DNA of 64,000 bases, taken from MKSF01 sp037190225. GTDB taxonomy: Bacteria; Bacteroidota; Bacteroidia; Chitinophagales; Chitinophagaceae. The stretch lies in contig JBBCJL010000001.1 of the NCBI GenBank assembly GCA_037190225.1, forward strand, positions 248,001 to 312,000, written 5' to 3'. The notes under the pieces were generated by a model that did not search any database, was not told where the DNA came from, and saw nothing but the letters and a program-made list of their open reading frames with translations. A program made the position numbers and the translations under genes. Of this stretch, positions 36,281 to 44,793 are shown one piece after another. Each line of letters opens with the position of its first letter. Position 1 is the stretch's first letter.

Positions 36281-37351
36281 CTATGGCATCCTGAATACCG
36301 GATTGGCTACGAAATTGTCATCATTAAGGGTATTGAGAAAGCTCAGGAGGTCGTCCTTTTCCCGGTCGCTCAGCGGAATGCCGCGGGCCAGCTGCGGGTC
36401 CAGGTTGGGGGTCTGCTGCACATGCTTCCTGTAATGCTCCAGCACCACACTGACCGTTTCATAGCGGCCGTCATGCATAAAGGGAGGCGTGTATTTCAGG
36501 TTCCTGAGCGTAGGGACCCGGAACTTATAGTAGGAAGCGCTGTCCATGTGGGTGATGACGCCCCTGCCGAGGTCTATGGCACCTTTGGAATTGGGAAGCA
36601 GCGCCAGGCCGTTGTTCCGGAAGCTGTGATCCGTAAACAGAGGTTCCGTATGGCAGGAATTACAATGCTTCCTGAACAGTATATATCCCCGTTCTTCATT
36701 CTGCGAGAACTGGTACCCGGATATGCCCTGCTGTATTTTATCATATTTGGAATCGGCGGATATCATAAAGCACATGTATTGTGCGAGGGCTTTCATGATG
36801 CCTTCCGTGTCTGCCTGGTCCTTATTGAACACCTTTTTAAAGGCTTCGCGGTAAGCTGCCACCTCGTTCACGGCCTTTACGGCCTGCTCCAGTGTATTGC
36901 CCATTTCATCCGGGTGGGTGAGGGGATTGATGGGCTGCACTTCTATATGGTTGGATCCCCCGTCCCAGAAGAAGGAGGTGTTCCAGAGCATATTGAAAAC
37001 AGGCTGGGAGTTCCTGATGCCCAGGTTACCTTTGATGCCATGGCTCAGATCATGTCCCCTTTGGGCAAAAGCTGCTTCCGGTAAATGGCATGAGCTGCAG
37101 CTGACGGTATTGTTGGCGGATAATATCCTGTCAAAAAAAAGCTTTCTTCCCAGCTCAAACCCTTCCCTGGTCAGGGGATTGTTTTCAAAGCTGTATACCG
37201 GAGCGGGAAAATGGCCGGGATACCGGATGGTCCAGGCTTCGTCCTGCTCCGGGGAAAGGAGCGGGACAGTATTTTTTTTACAGCTTGCAATGCCCATAAA
37301 ACAGGTTACGGAAACTGTGCACAATATCTTGAGAAGTCGGCTGCTTGTCAT
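36281..37351 (-). CDS. di-haem cytochrome c peroxidase / MbnH-like lipoprotein
   Basis: 356 residues. The N-terminus is a lipoprotein signal with lipobox GIASC (Cys24). Two haem c sites are present: CSSCH (85-89) and CNSCH (230-234). Length and architecture fit the bacterial cytochrome c peroxidase/MauG superfamily, which includes MbnH. Classical members reduce peroxide; MauG and MbnH instead oxidise residues of a partner protein through high-valent iron. The partner reading is favoured here because the preceding gene, seven bases upstream, encodes an MbnP-like protein. Superfamily is certain; the MbnH role is inference from context. Confidence 0.9.
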   Translation of the reverse strand: MTSSRLLKILCTVSVTCFMGIASCKKNTVPLLSPEQDEAWTIRYPGHFPAPVYSFENNPLTREGFELGRKLFFDRILSANNTVSCSSCHLPEAAFAQRGHDLSHGIKGNLGIRNSQPVFNMLWNTSFFWDGGSNHIEVQPINPLTHPDEMGNTLEQAVKAVNEVAAYREAFKKVFNKDQADTEGIMKALAQYMCFMISADSKYDKIQQGISGYQFSQNEERGYILFRKHCNSCHTEPLFTDHSFRNNGLALLPNSKGAIDLGRGVITHMDSASYYKFRVPTLRNLKYTPPFMHDGRYETVSVVLEHYRKHVQQTPNLDPQLARGIPLSDREKDDLLSFLNTLNDDNFVANPVFRMP

Positions 37352-37358
37352 CGTCAGG

Positions 37359-38150
37359 TTATTGTATCTCGTATTTTACAAACATTTTAGCGTAATTGTC
37401 CGCAAGCTTTTTGGAGGCCGGTCCGATAGTTACCACAGAGTTGACCTCGGGTATGGATATCGGGTGTACGGCGTTAAACCATTTCAGGGCATCTGCGGTT
37501 AGCTGCAGATCAATATTTTTATCCGTGGTAGAGAAAGGCTCATCCAGCCGGATGCTTACAGGTTTGACCGCATTATATTCACCGGCATAGCCGCCTATAT
37601 GGTAGAAGAAAGTACCATAGGGTGCAAGAGAGCTGGTGCCTTCAAATGTTGCCATCACATAGCCCGTATTCCAGTCCCAGAACAGTCCCCAGAAAGGGTC
37701 CAGCGCCCCGGTCTGTATACCGCTGACATTCCTGGCACTATCCACTCCTATGGAAAAGATAAGTTCACCGTATGTGCCTTTCATCGTCTTAAAGCTGGCA
37801 TTATAAACGCCCTGCGTGGCATCCACTATATGATAAGCGGGGTATAGCGGCAGGGTATCGCCGGTGGCACCTATCAGTTTGGGGTTAGAAATATAATATA
37901 CGTATCTTTTGATCTGGAACGGCTCTCCAAGGTAGTTGTAATAGGTGGCCCCGGAGTCCAGCGAGGTCTTGAAGATCATCTCCCGGTCGCCCACCATATT
38001 CTTAATGGACAGGTTGAGCAGGTGGCCGTCATACTGTATGGAATCCACAAGCGATGGCTTGTCGGTCAAGGGATCCACAGGCTTCGGCTTTTTGCAGGCC
38101 GTTGCCGCAAACAGCAATAATAAAAGGATATGTACATAATGCCGGCGCAT
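37359..38150 (-). CDS. MbnP-like lipoprotein (copper-site partner of the di-haem protein)
   Basis: 263 residues. Lipoprotein with lipobox ATAC (Cys19), followed by CKKPKP. The central segment DPFWGLFWDWNTGYVMATFE (151-170) and the later FFYHIGGYAG match the MbnP family pattern, in which a tryptophan-rich W...W-W-x-GY stretch precedes an H-(I/L)-G motif. In the characterised pair, MbnH converts a tryptophan of MbnP to kynurenine to build a copper-binding site; Trp154, Trp158 and Trp160 are the obvious candidates here. It is the first gene of the two-gene unit with the di-haem protein. The metal and physiological role in this organism are not known. Confidence 0.82.
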   Translation of the reverse strand: MRRHYVHILLLLLFAATACKKPKPVDPLTDKPSLVDSIQYDGHLLNLSIKNMVGDREMIFKTSLDSGATYYNYLGEPFQIKRYVYYISNPKLIGATGDTLPLYPAYHIVDATQGVYNASFKTMKGTYGELIFSIGVDSARNVSGIQTGALDPFWGLFWDWNTGYVMATFEGTSSLAPYGTFFYHIGGYAGEYNAVKPVSIRLDEPFSTTDKNIDLQLTADALKWFNAVHPISIPEVNSVVTIGPASKKLADNYAKMFVKYEIQ

Positions 38151-38261
38151 ATATCTTTATTTAATGAAAACTGAATAAACTATTAATATTCCCGGAAGAA
38201 GGTTTTTTGTATGTAAAATTGGTTTAAATTTACAGGTTTTCTCGCAATATATGAGGCTGAT

Positions 38262-38984
38262 ATGATTTTTTTCAATAAATACTTTGCGGCTGTCTGGCTG
38301 AGCCTGTTCGTATGGGCGGCAAACGCCCAGAGCACGCTGCCCGACCTGACCATCACATCTGATAACGGCTATAATATCGTCAGCTGGCAGAATCCCTATA
38401 AAAGCGGGGTAAAGGCCATTATCGTGGAGCGGTCGTCCGACAGCAATTTCAACTTTTCCGCGATCGGTATCGTTAAGGACTTTAAGAACACCATCCAGTC
38501 GTTCGTGGATGTGACGCCGCTCGCAGGCGCCAACTGGTACCGTGTCAATGTGATCTTTGAATCGGATGTGGAATGGCGCAGCAACACGGCCAAGATGATA
38601 CTGGACAGCATGGATATCGTGAACCGGAAGCAGGTGACCTCGCTGGAATCACTGCAGAAATCCGTGAATGAAACGATCAATACCAAAGGTATCAAGGAGG
38701 ACATTGTAAAGGAAACGGTCAAGCAGATCGAGATACCTAAGTCCAGGTATATCTTTACCAACCCGTTCAGCGGGAATATCAATATCGAATTGCCTGATAC
38801 GCGCGTATATAACTACTTCATCACTTTTTATACACAGAATGATAAGAAGGTGTTTGAGATACCCCGGATCCATGAAGATGAGATCATACTGGATAAGCGG
38901 AACTTTCAAAGCACAGGTACCTATAAATTCATTATCCTGAGGGATGATAAGGAGTTTGAAAAAGGATTCATTACCGTTTATTAA
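38262..38984 (+). CDS. exported protein with fibronectin-III-like domain and degenerate T9SS-like tail
   Basis: 240 residues. A signal peptide (about 1-22) is followed by a Fn3-like module (YNIVSWQNPYKSGVKAIIVE to AGANWYRVNVIFE), a Lys/Glu-rich spacer, and a C-terminal block RYIFTNPFSGNINIELPD to KFIILRDDKEFEKGFITVY that has the strand pattern of a T9SS type A sorting domain but lacks its usual YPNP start (it has FTNPF instead). It could be T9SS cargo or a free periplasmic protein; the family is not recognised. It is divergent from the MbnP-like gene and followed by a hairpin. Confidence 0.7.
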   Translation: MIFFNKYFAAVWLSLFVWAANAQSTLPDLTITSDNGYNIVSWQNPYKSGVKAIIVERSSDSNFNFSAIGIVKDFKNTIQSFVDVTPLAGANWYRVNVIFESDVEWRSNTAKMILDSMDIVNRKQVTSLESLQKSVNETINTKGIKEDIVKETVKQIEIPKSRYIFTNPFSGNINIELPDTRVYNYFITFYTQNDKKVFEIPRIHEDEIILDKRNFQSTGTYKFIILRDDKEFEKGFITVY

Positions 38985-39014
38985 GCCGTCCGGTAACAAT
39001 AAGATTAAAAAGGA

Positions 39015-39054
39015 GAACGGGACTGCGGCCATCATTCAGGTCACAGTCCCGTTC
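39015..39054 (+). terminator. hairpin after the Fn3-like protein gene
   Basis: GAACGGGACTG (39015-39025) pairs perfectly with CAGTCCCGTTC (39044-39054), 18-base loop, 30 bases after the stop. Confidence 0.7.
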
Positions 39055-39121
39055 GGTTGTATAAAAATCTATTTTAATTTTTTTTAATCGTTGTACTATA
39101 CAAAGCTGCAATAAGCAAGTG

Positions 39122-39586
39122 CTATTGGGTATTGGCTTTCACGAAAGATCTTATTTTCCTGATATAGTCGAAATAGCCCGTCTGCATCTTAAACCAGAAA
39201 ACAACAAAGATAAGGATGCTTACACCGCCCATTACCATAGGTATCTGGTACTGTCCCGGCTGAAAGATCAGGAAGCCCAGGCCGATAATAAAGATAAAGG
39301 CGCAGAAGATAACCAGCAAATAGGGCCCCCCGATATCAATACGTCTCGGTTTGGATCTTATTATAATAGTTGTGTTCTGTGCCTGGTTCTGTAATTCCAG
39401 ATGTGTTATGGGCAGGATCTTCAGCTCGGTTGAATTTTCTGCGTGGGGAATGACCTTCAGCTTGTCATTTTTTTCCATCACTTCAAAATCCATCTGATGG
39501 ATCTGGATCCGTTTTCCCAGGAGCTTATCCCTGACAGCATCCTTTGAGAGGGACGACCTGAATTTGTAAGTACGATTAAAAATCAT
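39122..39586 (-). CDS. small membrane protein, unknown function
   Basis: 154 residues. The first half is soluble and charged (FRSSLSKDAVRDKLLGKRIQ). The second half has two hydrophobic helices (about 89-107 and 116-131, beginning YLLVIFCAFIFIIGLGFLIF) and ends with a short basic tail. No signal peptide and no recognised domain. It looks like a cytoplasmic domain attached to a two-helix membrane hairpin. It lies alone between the Fn3-like protein hairpin and the ChaN-like gene. Confidence 0.65.
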   Translation of the reverse strand: MIFNRTYKFRSSLSKDAVRDKLLGKRIQIHQMDFEVMEKNDKLKVIPHAENSTELKILPITHLELQNQAQNTTIIIRSKPRRIDIGGPYLLVIFCAFIFIIGLGFLIFQPGQYQIPMVMGGVSILIFVVFWFKMQTGYFDYIRKIRSFVKANTQ

Positions 39587-39666
39587 AATAGATATATTTT
39601 AGTTACATAAAAAAATTACGCTACTGCAATATATCTTTTTTTTTACAATTTTCAAATAATTTAATA

Positions 39667-40563
39667 TTAATTTTTGCCGGCACCGGCACCGGCAGCTTCC
39701 GCGGCACGCGTCACAATGACATAATCTCCCAGTTGCTTCCAGTCAGCCCAGTCGGTCTGCTGCACATCTGCCTGGTAGAAGCTGGAAATGACCACTACAT
39801 TCAGATCATACTCCCTTCGCAGGCGGAAAACGGTGCCCTCGCCGTAATCGCTATGGAACCGGCCGCAAAGGTGGTAAATGATGCCGTTGCGGTATTTCCC
39901 GGACTTGTTATATATGCTGTGTGCCATAGTGGCGTCCCAGACGTTCTGGCTCTGGTAGAGGTTGAACCCGGGGATGCTGTGCCCTCCCATAGCTTCCAGG
40001 AACCTGTCGTAATAATTGCCTTTTAAGGTATCAACCGGGAGGGGAGGAAGGAAATTTTTCCTGGCCTCTTTGCTTAAAAGCTTCAGGGACCCCAGGCCCC
40101 TGGTCGTTACCATATTGGTATAGCGTGAGGGCGTATTAGCCGCCAGGACACTGATCCCGTGATTCTTGGCGTATTCCACCATAGGCCTGTAATCGGCATA
40201 ATTGCCCCAGGCCCTGGCCTCTTTGATGAAGTTCTTCTCGCTGATCAGTCCCTGGAGGTATTCATCCACGATATACTGCACGTCTTTCTGGAACATTTCC
40301 ATCGACAGCAGGATCTTTTTGCTTCCCCATTCCTGTTGCAGCAATTGCAGGAGCTGATACTGCAGGGCATGGGCGATGCTGTCGTCATGCTGCTCCCCGA
40401 ACACCAGCACCGTACCGGCCGGAACTGCGGCGGTGATCTCCCTGAGCGTAACCTCCCGTTGCTGCTTTACGTCATATATTTTATAGGATATTGCCTCCTG
40501 CTGTGCAGCAGAAACGAATACGGTGCCCAGTAATAGGAGCCAGGATAGCAGCAGTGTTCTCAT
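39667..40563 (-). CDS. ChaN-like haem/iron-associated protein
   Basis: 298 residues, with a signal peptide (about 1-20, no lipobox cysteine evident). The motif GEQHDD at 56-61 followed by SMEMFQKDVQ, and ARAWGNYADYRPMVEYAKNH, match the ChaN/EreA-like family, whose studied ChaN member binds haem as an iron-regulated outer membrane lipoprotein. The protein ends in an Ala/Gly-rich tail. With no lipobox it would be periplasmic or secreted. The -7 box at 40590-40597 precedes it. A role in haem binding is the family inference and is not proven for this copy. Confidence 0.8.
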   Translation of the reverse strand: MRTLLLSWLLLLGTVFVSAAQQEAISYKIYDVKQQREVTLREITAAVPAGTVLVFGEQHDDSIAHALQYQLLQLLQQEWGSKKILLSMEMFQKDVQYIVDEYLQGLISEKNFIKEARAWGNYADYRPMVEYAKNHGISVLAANTPSRYTNMVTTRGLGSLKLLSKEARKNFLPPLPVDTLKGNYYDRFLEAMGGHSIPGFNLYQSQNVWDATMAHSIYNKSGKYRNGIIYHLCGRFHSDYGEGTVFRLRREYDLNVVVISSFYQADVQQTDWADWKQLGDYVIVTRAAEAAGAGAGKN

Positions 40564-40589
40564 ATGCTTATAAATATATATACAGGGTG

Positions 40590-40597
40590 CAAAAGTA
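40590..40597 (-). promoter_or_regulatory. -7 promoter box TACTTTTG for the ChaN-like gene
   Basis: The minus strand reads TACTTTTG (TAnnTTTG), 27 bases upstream of the ATG at 40563. Confidence 0.45.
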
Positions 40598-40763
40598 ATG
40601 CCTCGCGGCGAGAGACTGTGAAAAATCAGATAATTTTTACAAAGTCCCCGGGGAATACCTAAAAAAAATCTAATTTAGTTACCTGTTTTGAACTTTAGAT
40701 GCAAAGTTTTGTGTTACTTTGTATTTCAAAGTGAAATTATTATTAAGATAATATCAGTTGTAT

Positions 40764-42695
40764 ATGGATGAAATTGTAGCCGGCCCTTTGCTCAGCACGA
40801 TCAATGACCCTGCCGACCTGAGAAAGTTAGACCCTGTGCAGTTGCAGCAGGTATGTAATGAGCTGCGCCAGTTTATTGTGGACTGTGTCAGCATTAACGG
40901 CGGGCACTTCGGCGCAAGCCTGGGTGTGGTGGAGCTTACGGTGGCGCTGCATTACGCTATGCATACGCCTTACGACCAGCTCGTATGGGATGTGGGTCAC
41001 CAGGCTTACGGTCATAAGATACTCACAGGCAGAAGGCAGGTATTCCATACCAATAGGAAATACGGCGGTATCAGCGGGTTTCCCAAGCGGGATGAAAGCG
41101 AATATGATACTTTCGGGGTAGGGCACTCATCCACTTCCATCTCTGCCGCCCTGGGCATGGCCATTGCATCCAAGCTCAAGGGAGAAACGGACCGCCAGCA
41201 TATCGCGGTGATAGGGGACGGCGCCATGACGGCGGGACTGCCGTTTGAAGCTATGAACCACGCGGGTGTGGCCAATGCCAATATACTGGTGATCCTCAAC
41301 GATAACAATATGAGCATAGACCCTAACGTGGGCGCGCTCAATCAATACCTTACCGATATCACTACTTCCACAGCCTATAATAAGCTGCGGGATGATGTGT
41401 GGAATCTCATCGGTAAGCTGCCTTATGCCGATCTGCAGCAGAAATTCGCTTCCAAGTTCGAAGCGAGGCTGAAAAAGGCCATCAATAAATCCAGCAATCT
41501 CTTTGAAGCGCTGGGATTCCGCTATTTCGGGCCGGTGGATGGTCATAACGTGCTGAAGCTGGCGGAAACCATCAAGGACCTCCGTAATATCTCTGGTCCC
41601 AAGCTGCTGCACGTCAAGACGGTGAAAGGAAAAGGCTATAAGCTGGCGGAAGAGGACCAGACGCTCTGGCACGCCCCGGGCTTGTTTGATAAGGTCACAG
41701 GACAGCTGAATAAAGTGTCTTTTGCAGCTCCCCAGCCTCCCAAATACCAGGATGTGTTCGGTCATACCATCATAGAGCTTGCCAGGGCAAATGATAAGAT
41801 CATGGGCATCACTCCCGCTATGCCTTCGGGATCGTCTTTGAAATATATGATGCAGGAAATGCCGGACAGGGCGCTGGATGTAGGCATAGCTGAGCAGCAT
41901 GCGGTGACCGTAAGCGCGGGACTGGCTACCCAGGGAATGAAGGTCTTCTGTAATATCTACAGCTCCTTTATGCAGCGTGCCTATGACATGGTGATCCATG
42001 ATGTGGCTATCCAGGGTCTGCCTGTGATATTCTGCCTGGACAGGGCAGGGATGGTAGGCGATGACGGTGCGACCCACCAGGGCGCTTATGATATTGCATA
42101 TATGCGCTGCATACCTCATATGGTGATCAGCGCTCCTATGAATGAGCAGGAGCTGAGAAACCTGATGTACACGGCCCAGCTGGATAAAAATACAAGCCCG
42201 TTCTGTATCCGTTACCCGAGAGGGCAGGGTGTCATGCCGGAATGGCGGACGCCGTTCGAGGAGATCGCAATAGGTACCGGTCGCCAGGTCAGGAACGGGA
42301 AGGATATTGCCATATTGACCATCGGTCATCCGGGCAACTTCGCAGTGGAAGCCACGGCGCAGCTGGAAGCGCAGGGTATCAGCGCGGCGCATTATGATAT
42401 GCGCTTTGCAAAGCCCGTAGATGAAAATATATTGCATCATGTAGGTAAGACCTTCAGGAAGGTGATCACGGTAGAGGACGGTACAGTTGTCGGCGGTATG
42501 GGAAGTGCCGTGCTGGAATTCTTCAATGCGCATGGCTATAAGCCGGACGTAAAGATACTGGGCATTCCCGATGTGTTCATAGAGCACGGTACGCAAAAGG
42601 AACAATACAGGGATTGCGGCTATGATAAGGACGCGATCGTGCAGGCGGCCAGGGCTATGATGACCATAGCCGAAGAAAGCCGTGTATTCGCGTAG
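40764..42695 (+). CDS. dxs: 1-deoxy-D-xylulose-5-phosphate synthase
   Basis: 643 residues from the ATG at 40764; a TTG two codons earlier is less likely. It is a thiamine-diphosphate enzyme that condenses pyruvate with glyceraldehyde 3-phosphate, the entry to the non-mevalonate isoprenoid route and to thiamine and pyridoxal supply. The thiamine-diphosphate motif GDGAMTAGLPFEAMNHAG with NDNNMSIDPNVG, and the transketolase stretch DRAGMVGDDGATHQGAYD, are intact. A textbook terminator follows. ispD, two steps later in the same route, is at 25114. Confidence 0.96.
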   Translation: MDEIVAGPLLSTINDPADLRKLDPVQLQQVCNELRQFIVDCVSINGGHFGASLGVVELTVALHYAMHTPYDQLVWDVGHQAYGHKILTGRRQVFHTNRKYGGISGFPKRDESEYDTFGVGHSSTSISAALGMAIASKLKGETDRQHIAVIGDGAMTAGLPFEAMNHAGVANANILVILNDNNMSIDPNVGALNQYLTDITTSTAYNKLRDDVWNLIGKLPYADLQQKFASKFEARLKKAINKSSNLFEALGFRYFGPVDGHNVLKLAETIKDLRNISGPKLLHVKTVKGKGYKLAEEDQTLWHAPGLFDKVTGQLNKVSFAAPQPPKYQDVFGHTIIELARANDKIMGITPAMPSGSSLKYMMQEMPDRALDVGIAEQHAVTVSAGLATQGMKVFCNIYSSFMQRAYDMVIHDVAIQGLPVIFCLDRAGMVGDDGATHQGAYDIAYMRCIPHMVISAPMNEQELRNLMYTAQLDKNTSPFCIRYPRGQGVMPEWRTPFEEIAIGTGRQVRNGKDIAILTIGHPGNFAVEATAQLEAQGISAAHYDMRFAKPVDENILHHVGKTFRKVITVEDGTVVGGMGSAVLEFFNAHGYKPDVKILGIPDVFIEHGTQKEQYRDCGYDKDAIVQAARAMMTIAEESRVFA

Positions 42696-42721
42696 CTATA
42701 TTCCTGAAACGATCTTATATT

Positions 42722-42756
42722 AAAAAGTACCTGCAGCATATGCAGGTACTTTTTTT
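42722..42756 (+). terminator. intrinsic terminator after dxs
   Basis: AAAAAGTACCTGCA (42722-42735), loop GCATA, TGCAGGTACTTTTT (42741-42754), followed by more T. Perfect 14-base stem with a T run. Confidence 0.9.
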
Positions 42757-42862
42757 ATGCCCGCTGGCGCCCTTACCCGTTCTTTCCGCTGCTGCGCCGG
42801 TACGGCTGCGCTTATCTGTACGGGAGGCTGCGTCCCTGACGATATTGTTGTAACTTTACGCC

Positions 42863-43513
42863 ATGAAAAAAGCCATATTGCTATTTATTGCTGTCCTGGC
42901 GGTAGCCGGTACGCTGAAGGCGCAGCAGCTGTTTGACCGGGAAGAGCTCCGCATTATTCAGCATCCTTCCGGAAAAGGGCTGTTGAGAGTATTGCAGACC
43001 ACTGTAAAGGAAGACAGCCTGAAGCTCAGGAGGATGGCTCAGCAGCTGGATGTAAAGGAACCGAAGCTGCAGGAATTTATAGACCTGCTGCTGCATACGG
43101 TACAGGACCCGGACAATGAAGGGGTCGGTATAGCCGCACCGCAGGTAGGCGTCAATAAGCAGCTGTTCCTGATACAACGGTTCGATAAGGAGGGTGATCC
43201 TTTCGAAGCGATCCTGAATCCTGTCATATTGTGGACCTCTAACCTCATACAGGCAGGACGGGAAGGCTGCCTTTCCATTCCTGATACGATGGGCATAGTG
43301 AACCGCCACTACAGCATCCGGGTACAATACCAGACGCCCGCAGGTACCTGGAATACGGAAATCATAGAAGGCTTTACAGCCGTTATTTTCCAGCATGAAT
43401 ACGATCACCTTACGGGAAAGCTGTTCCTGGACAGGCTGGCGGAACAGGAGCAGCGGCAATATGTAGCTCCTCAGCACAATTTTTATTACTTATCAGGCAA
43501 GAATACACGATAG
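42863..43513 (+). CDS. def: peptide deformylase with an N-terminal signal peptide
   Basis: 216 residues. All three deformylase motifs are intact: GVGIAAPQ (87-94), EGCLS (134-138) and QHEYDH (177-182), giving metal ligands Cys136, His178 and His182 and the catalytic Glu179. Deformylase normally removes the formyl group from nascent protein N-termini in the cytoplasm. Here residues 1-20 (MKKAILLFIAVLAVAGTLKA) form a clean Sec signal peptide, so the enzyme should be exported to the periplasm. A housekeeping cytoplasmic copy would be expected elsewhere. The gene is read in one unit with the HD hydrolase, whose ATG immediately follows this stop. Confidence 0.88.
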   Translation: MKKAILLFIAVLAVAGTLKAQQLFDREELRIIQHPSGKGLLRVLQTTVKEDSLKLRRMAQQLDVKEPKLQEFIDLLLHTVQDPDNEGVGIAAPQVGVNKQLFLIQRFDKEGDPFEAILNPVILWTSNLIQAGREGCLSIPDTMGIVNRHYSIRVQYQTPAGTWNTEIIEGFTAVIFQHEYDHLTGKLFLDRLAEQEQRQYVAPQHNFYYLSGKNTR

Positions 43514-44725
43514 ATGCAGAAGATCATCAATGACCCGGTGTACGGTTTTATCCAGATCAAGGATAAAGAGATCCTGGACCTTATCAGTCATCCATGGGTC
43601 CAGAGATTAAGACGGATCAAGCAGATGGGAATAGCCCACTATGTTTACCCGGGTGCGGTGCATACGAGGTTCCACCATTCCCTGGGCGCTACCCACCTGA
43701 TGCGTACGGCTATTGACCATCTCCATCTGAAAGGCATAGATATCAGCCCGGAAGAAGCGCTGGGTGTGCAGCAGGCCATACTGCTCCATGATGTGGGGCA
43801 TGGCCCTTTCTCTCATGCATTGGAACATACCATTGTTTCCGGCATATCTCATGAGGACATCTCGCGCATATTGATGCAGCGTATCAATGCCGGCACAGGA
43901 GGCAGCCTGGATACCGCTATCGCTATCTTTGACCAGAGCTATTCCAAGCATTTCCTGCATCAGCTGGTATCCAGCCAGCTGGATATGGACCGGATGGATT
44001 ACCTGAACAGGGATAGCTTCTATACCGGGGTGTCCGAAGGGGTGATAGGCTATGACAGGATACTCCAGATGCTTACGGTAGTGGATGACCATCTCAGCGT
44101 GGAAGCCAAGGGTATCCATTCGGTGGAGAAATTCATCATTGCGCGGAGGATGATGTACTGGCAGGTGTACCTGCATAAAACGGTATTGGGGGTAGAGCAG
44201 TTGATCGTCAATATATTGAGAAGAGCTAAAGAGCTGGCTTTAAGAGGAGCGGAGCTGTTTGCATCGCCTGCCTTCCGGTTTTTCCTGTATGAGCAGGTCC
44301 ATAAGGCCGACTTTGAAAATGACGAATCCATTATCCGTAAATTCTGTGCCCTTGACGATTCTGATATCTCCTGCTCCGTAAAGGTCTGGGCGGACCATCC
44401 CGATAAGGTACTGTCCGTTCTCTGTAACATGATCCTGGGCAGGAAGCTGTACAAGGTCATCATGAGCAGTGAAAAGCTGGACGGGCAGTTCGAGGAAATG
44501 GAAAAAGCATATCCCTATCCTGCGGGCATCCGGGAGGAAGAGAAGCATTACTTCCTCTTTAAGGGCAGCACGACCAATAAGACCTATAATCAATATGACG
44601 ACCTGATCACCATTAAAATGAAGGACGGCTCCCTTAAGAATATAACGGAGGTGGACAATGCGCTGATCAATCCTTATGTCACGCTGCCTGTCAAAAAATA
44701 TTATATTATCAGGGCGGTGCTGTGA
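43514..44725 (+). CDS. HD-domain phosphohydrolase
   Basis: 403 residues. The HD motif is HDVGHGPFSHALEH (His92-Asp93 core), with an earlier metal-site His in TRFHHSLG and the later Asp in SQLDMDRMDYLNRDS. This is the dGTPase/SAMHD1-like HD subfamily that hydrolyses nucleoside triphosphates or related phosphates; the substrate here is not shown. There is no signal peptide, so it is cytoplasmic, unlike its co-transcribed deformylase neighbour, whose stop (43511-43513) directly precedes this ATG. Confidence 0.88.
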   Translation: MQKIINDPVYGFIQIKDKEILDLISHPWVQRLRRIKQMGIAHYVYPGAVHTRFHHSLGATHLMRTAIDHLHLKGIDISPEEALGVQQAILLHDVGHGPFSHALEHTIVSGISHEDISRILMQRINAGTGGSLDTAIAIFDQSYSKHFLHQLVSSQLDMDRMDYLNRDSFYTGVSEGVIGYDRILQMLTVVDDHLSVEAKGIHSVEKFIIARRMMYWQVYLHKTVLGVEQLIVNILRRAKELALRGAELFASPAFRFFLYEQVHKADFENDESIIRKFCALDDSDISCSVKVWADHPDKVLSVLCNMILGRKLYKVIMSSEKLDGQFEEMEKAYPYPAGIREEEKHYFLFKGSTTNKTYNQYDDLITIKMKDGSLKNITEVDNALINPYVTLPVKKYYIIRAVL

Positions 44726-44763
44726 CCACAGGTCCCGGTGTAGCAGGTTACAGGAAAAATGCG

Positions 44764-44771
44764 TATTTTTG
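44764..44771 (+). promoter_or_regulatory. -7 promoter box TATTTTTG for paaA
   Basis: TATTTTTG matches TAnnTTTG, 22 bases before the ATG at 44794. It excludes the in-frame start codon near 44722, which overlaps the HD gene. Confidence 0.5.
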
Positions 44772-44793
44772 TAATAGAAAAATAGTGAAAATT

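Noticed and set aside
40714..40721. TTACTTTG before dxs as a -7 box
   Set aside because: It departs from TAnnTTTG at the second base, and the TA-containing alternative is one base short, so I do not list it as a promoter.
41127..42605. A 492-codon open frame on the minus strand inside dxs
   Set aside because: It is fully antisense to dxs, whose motifs are intact, and its translation is a His/Arg/Leu-rich pattern typical of a mirrored coding strand, with no family resemblance.
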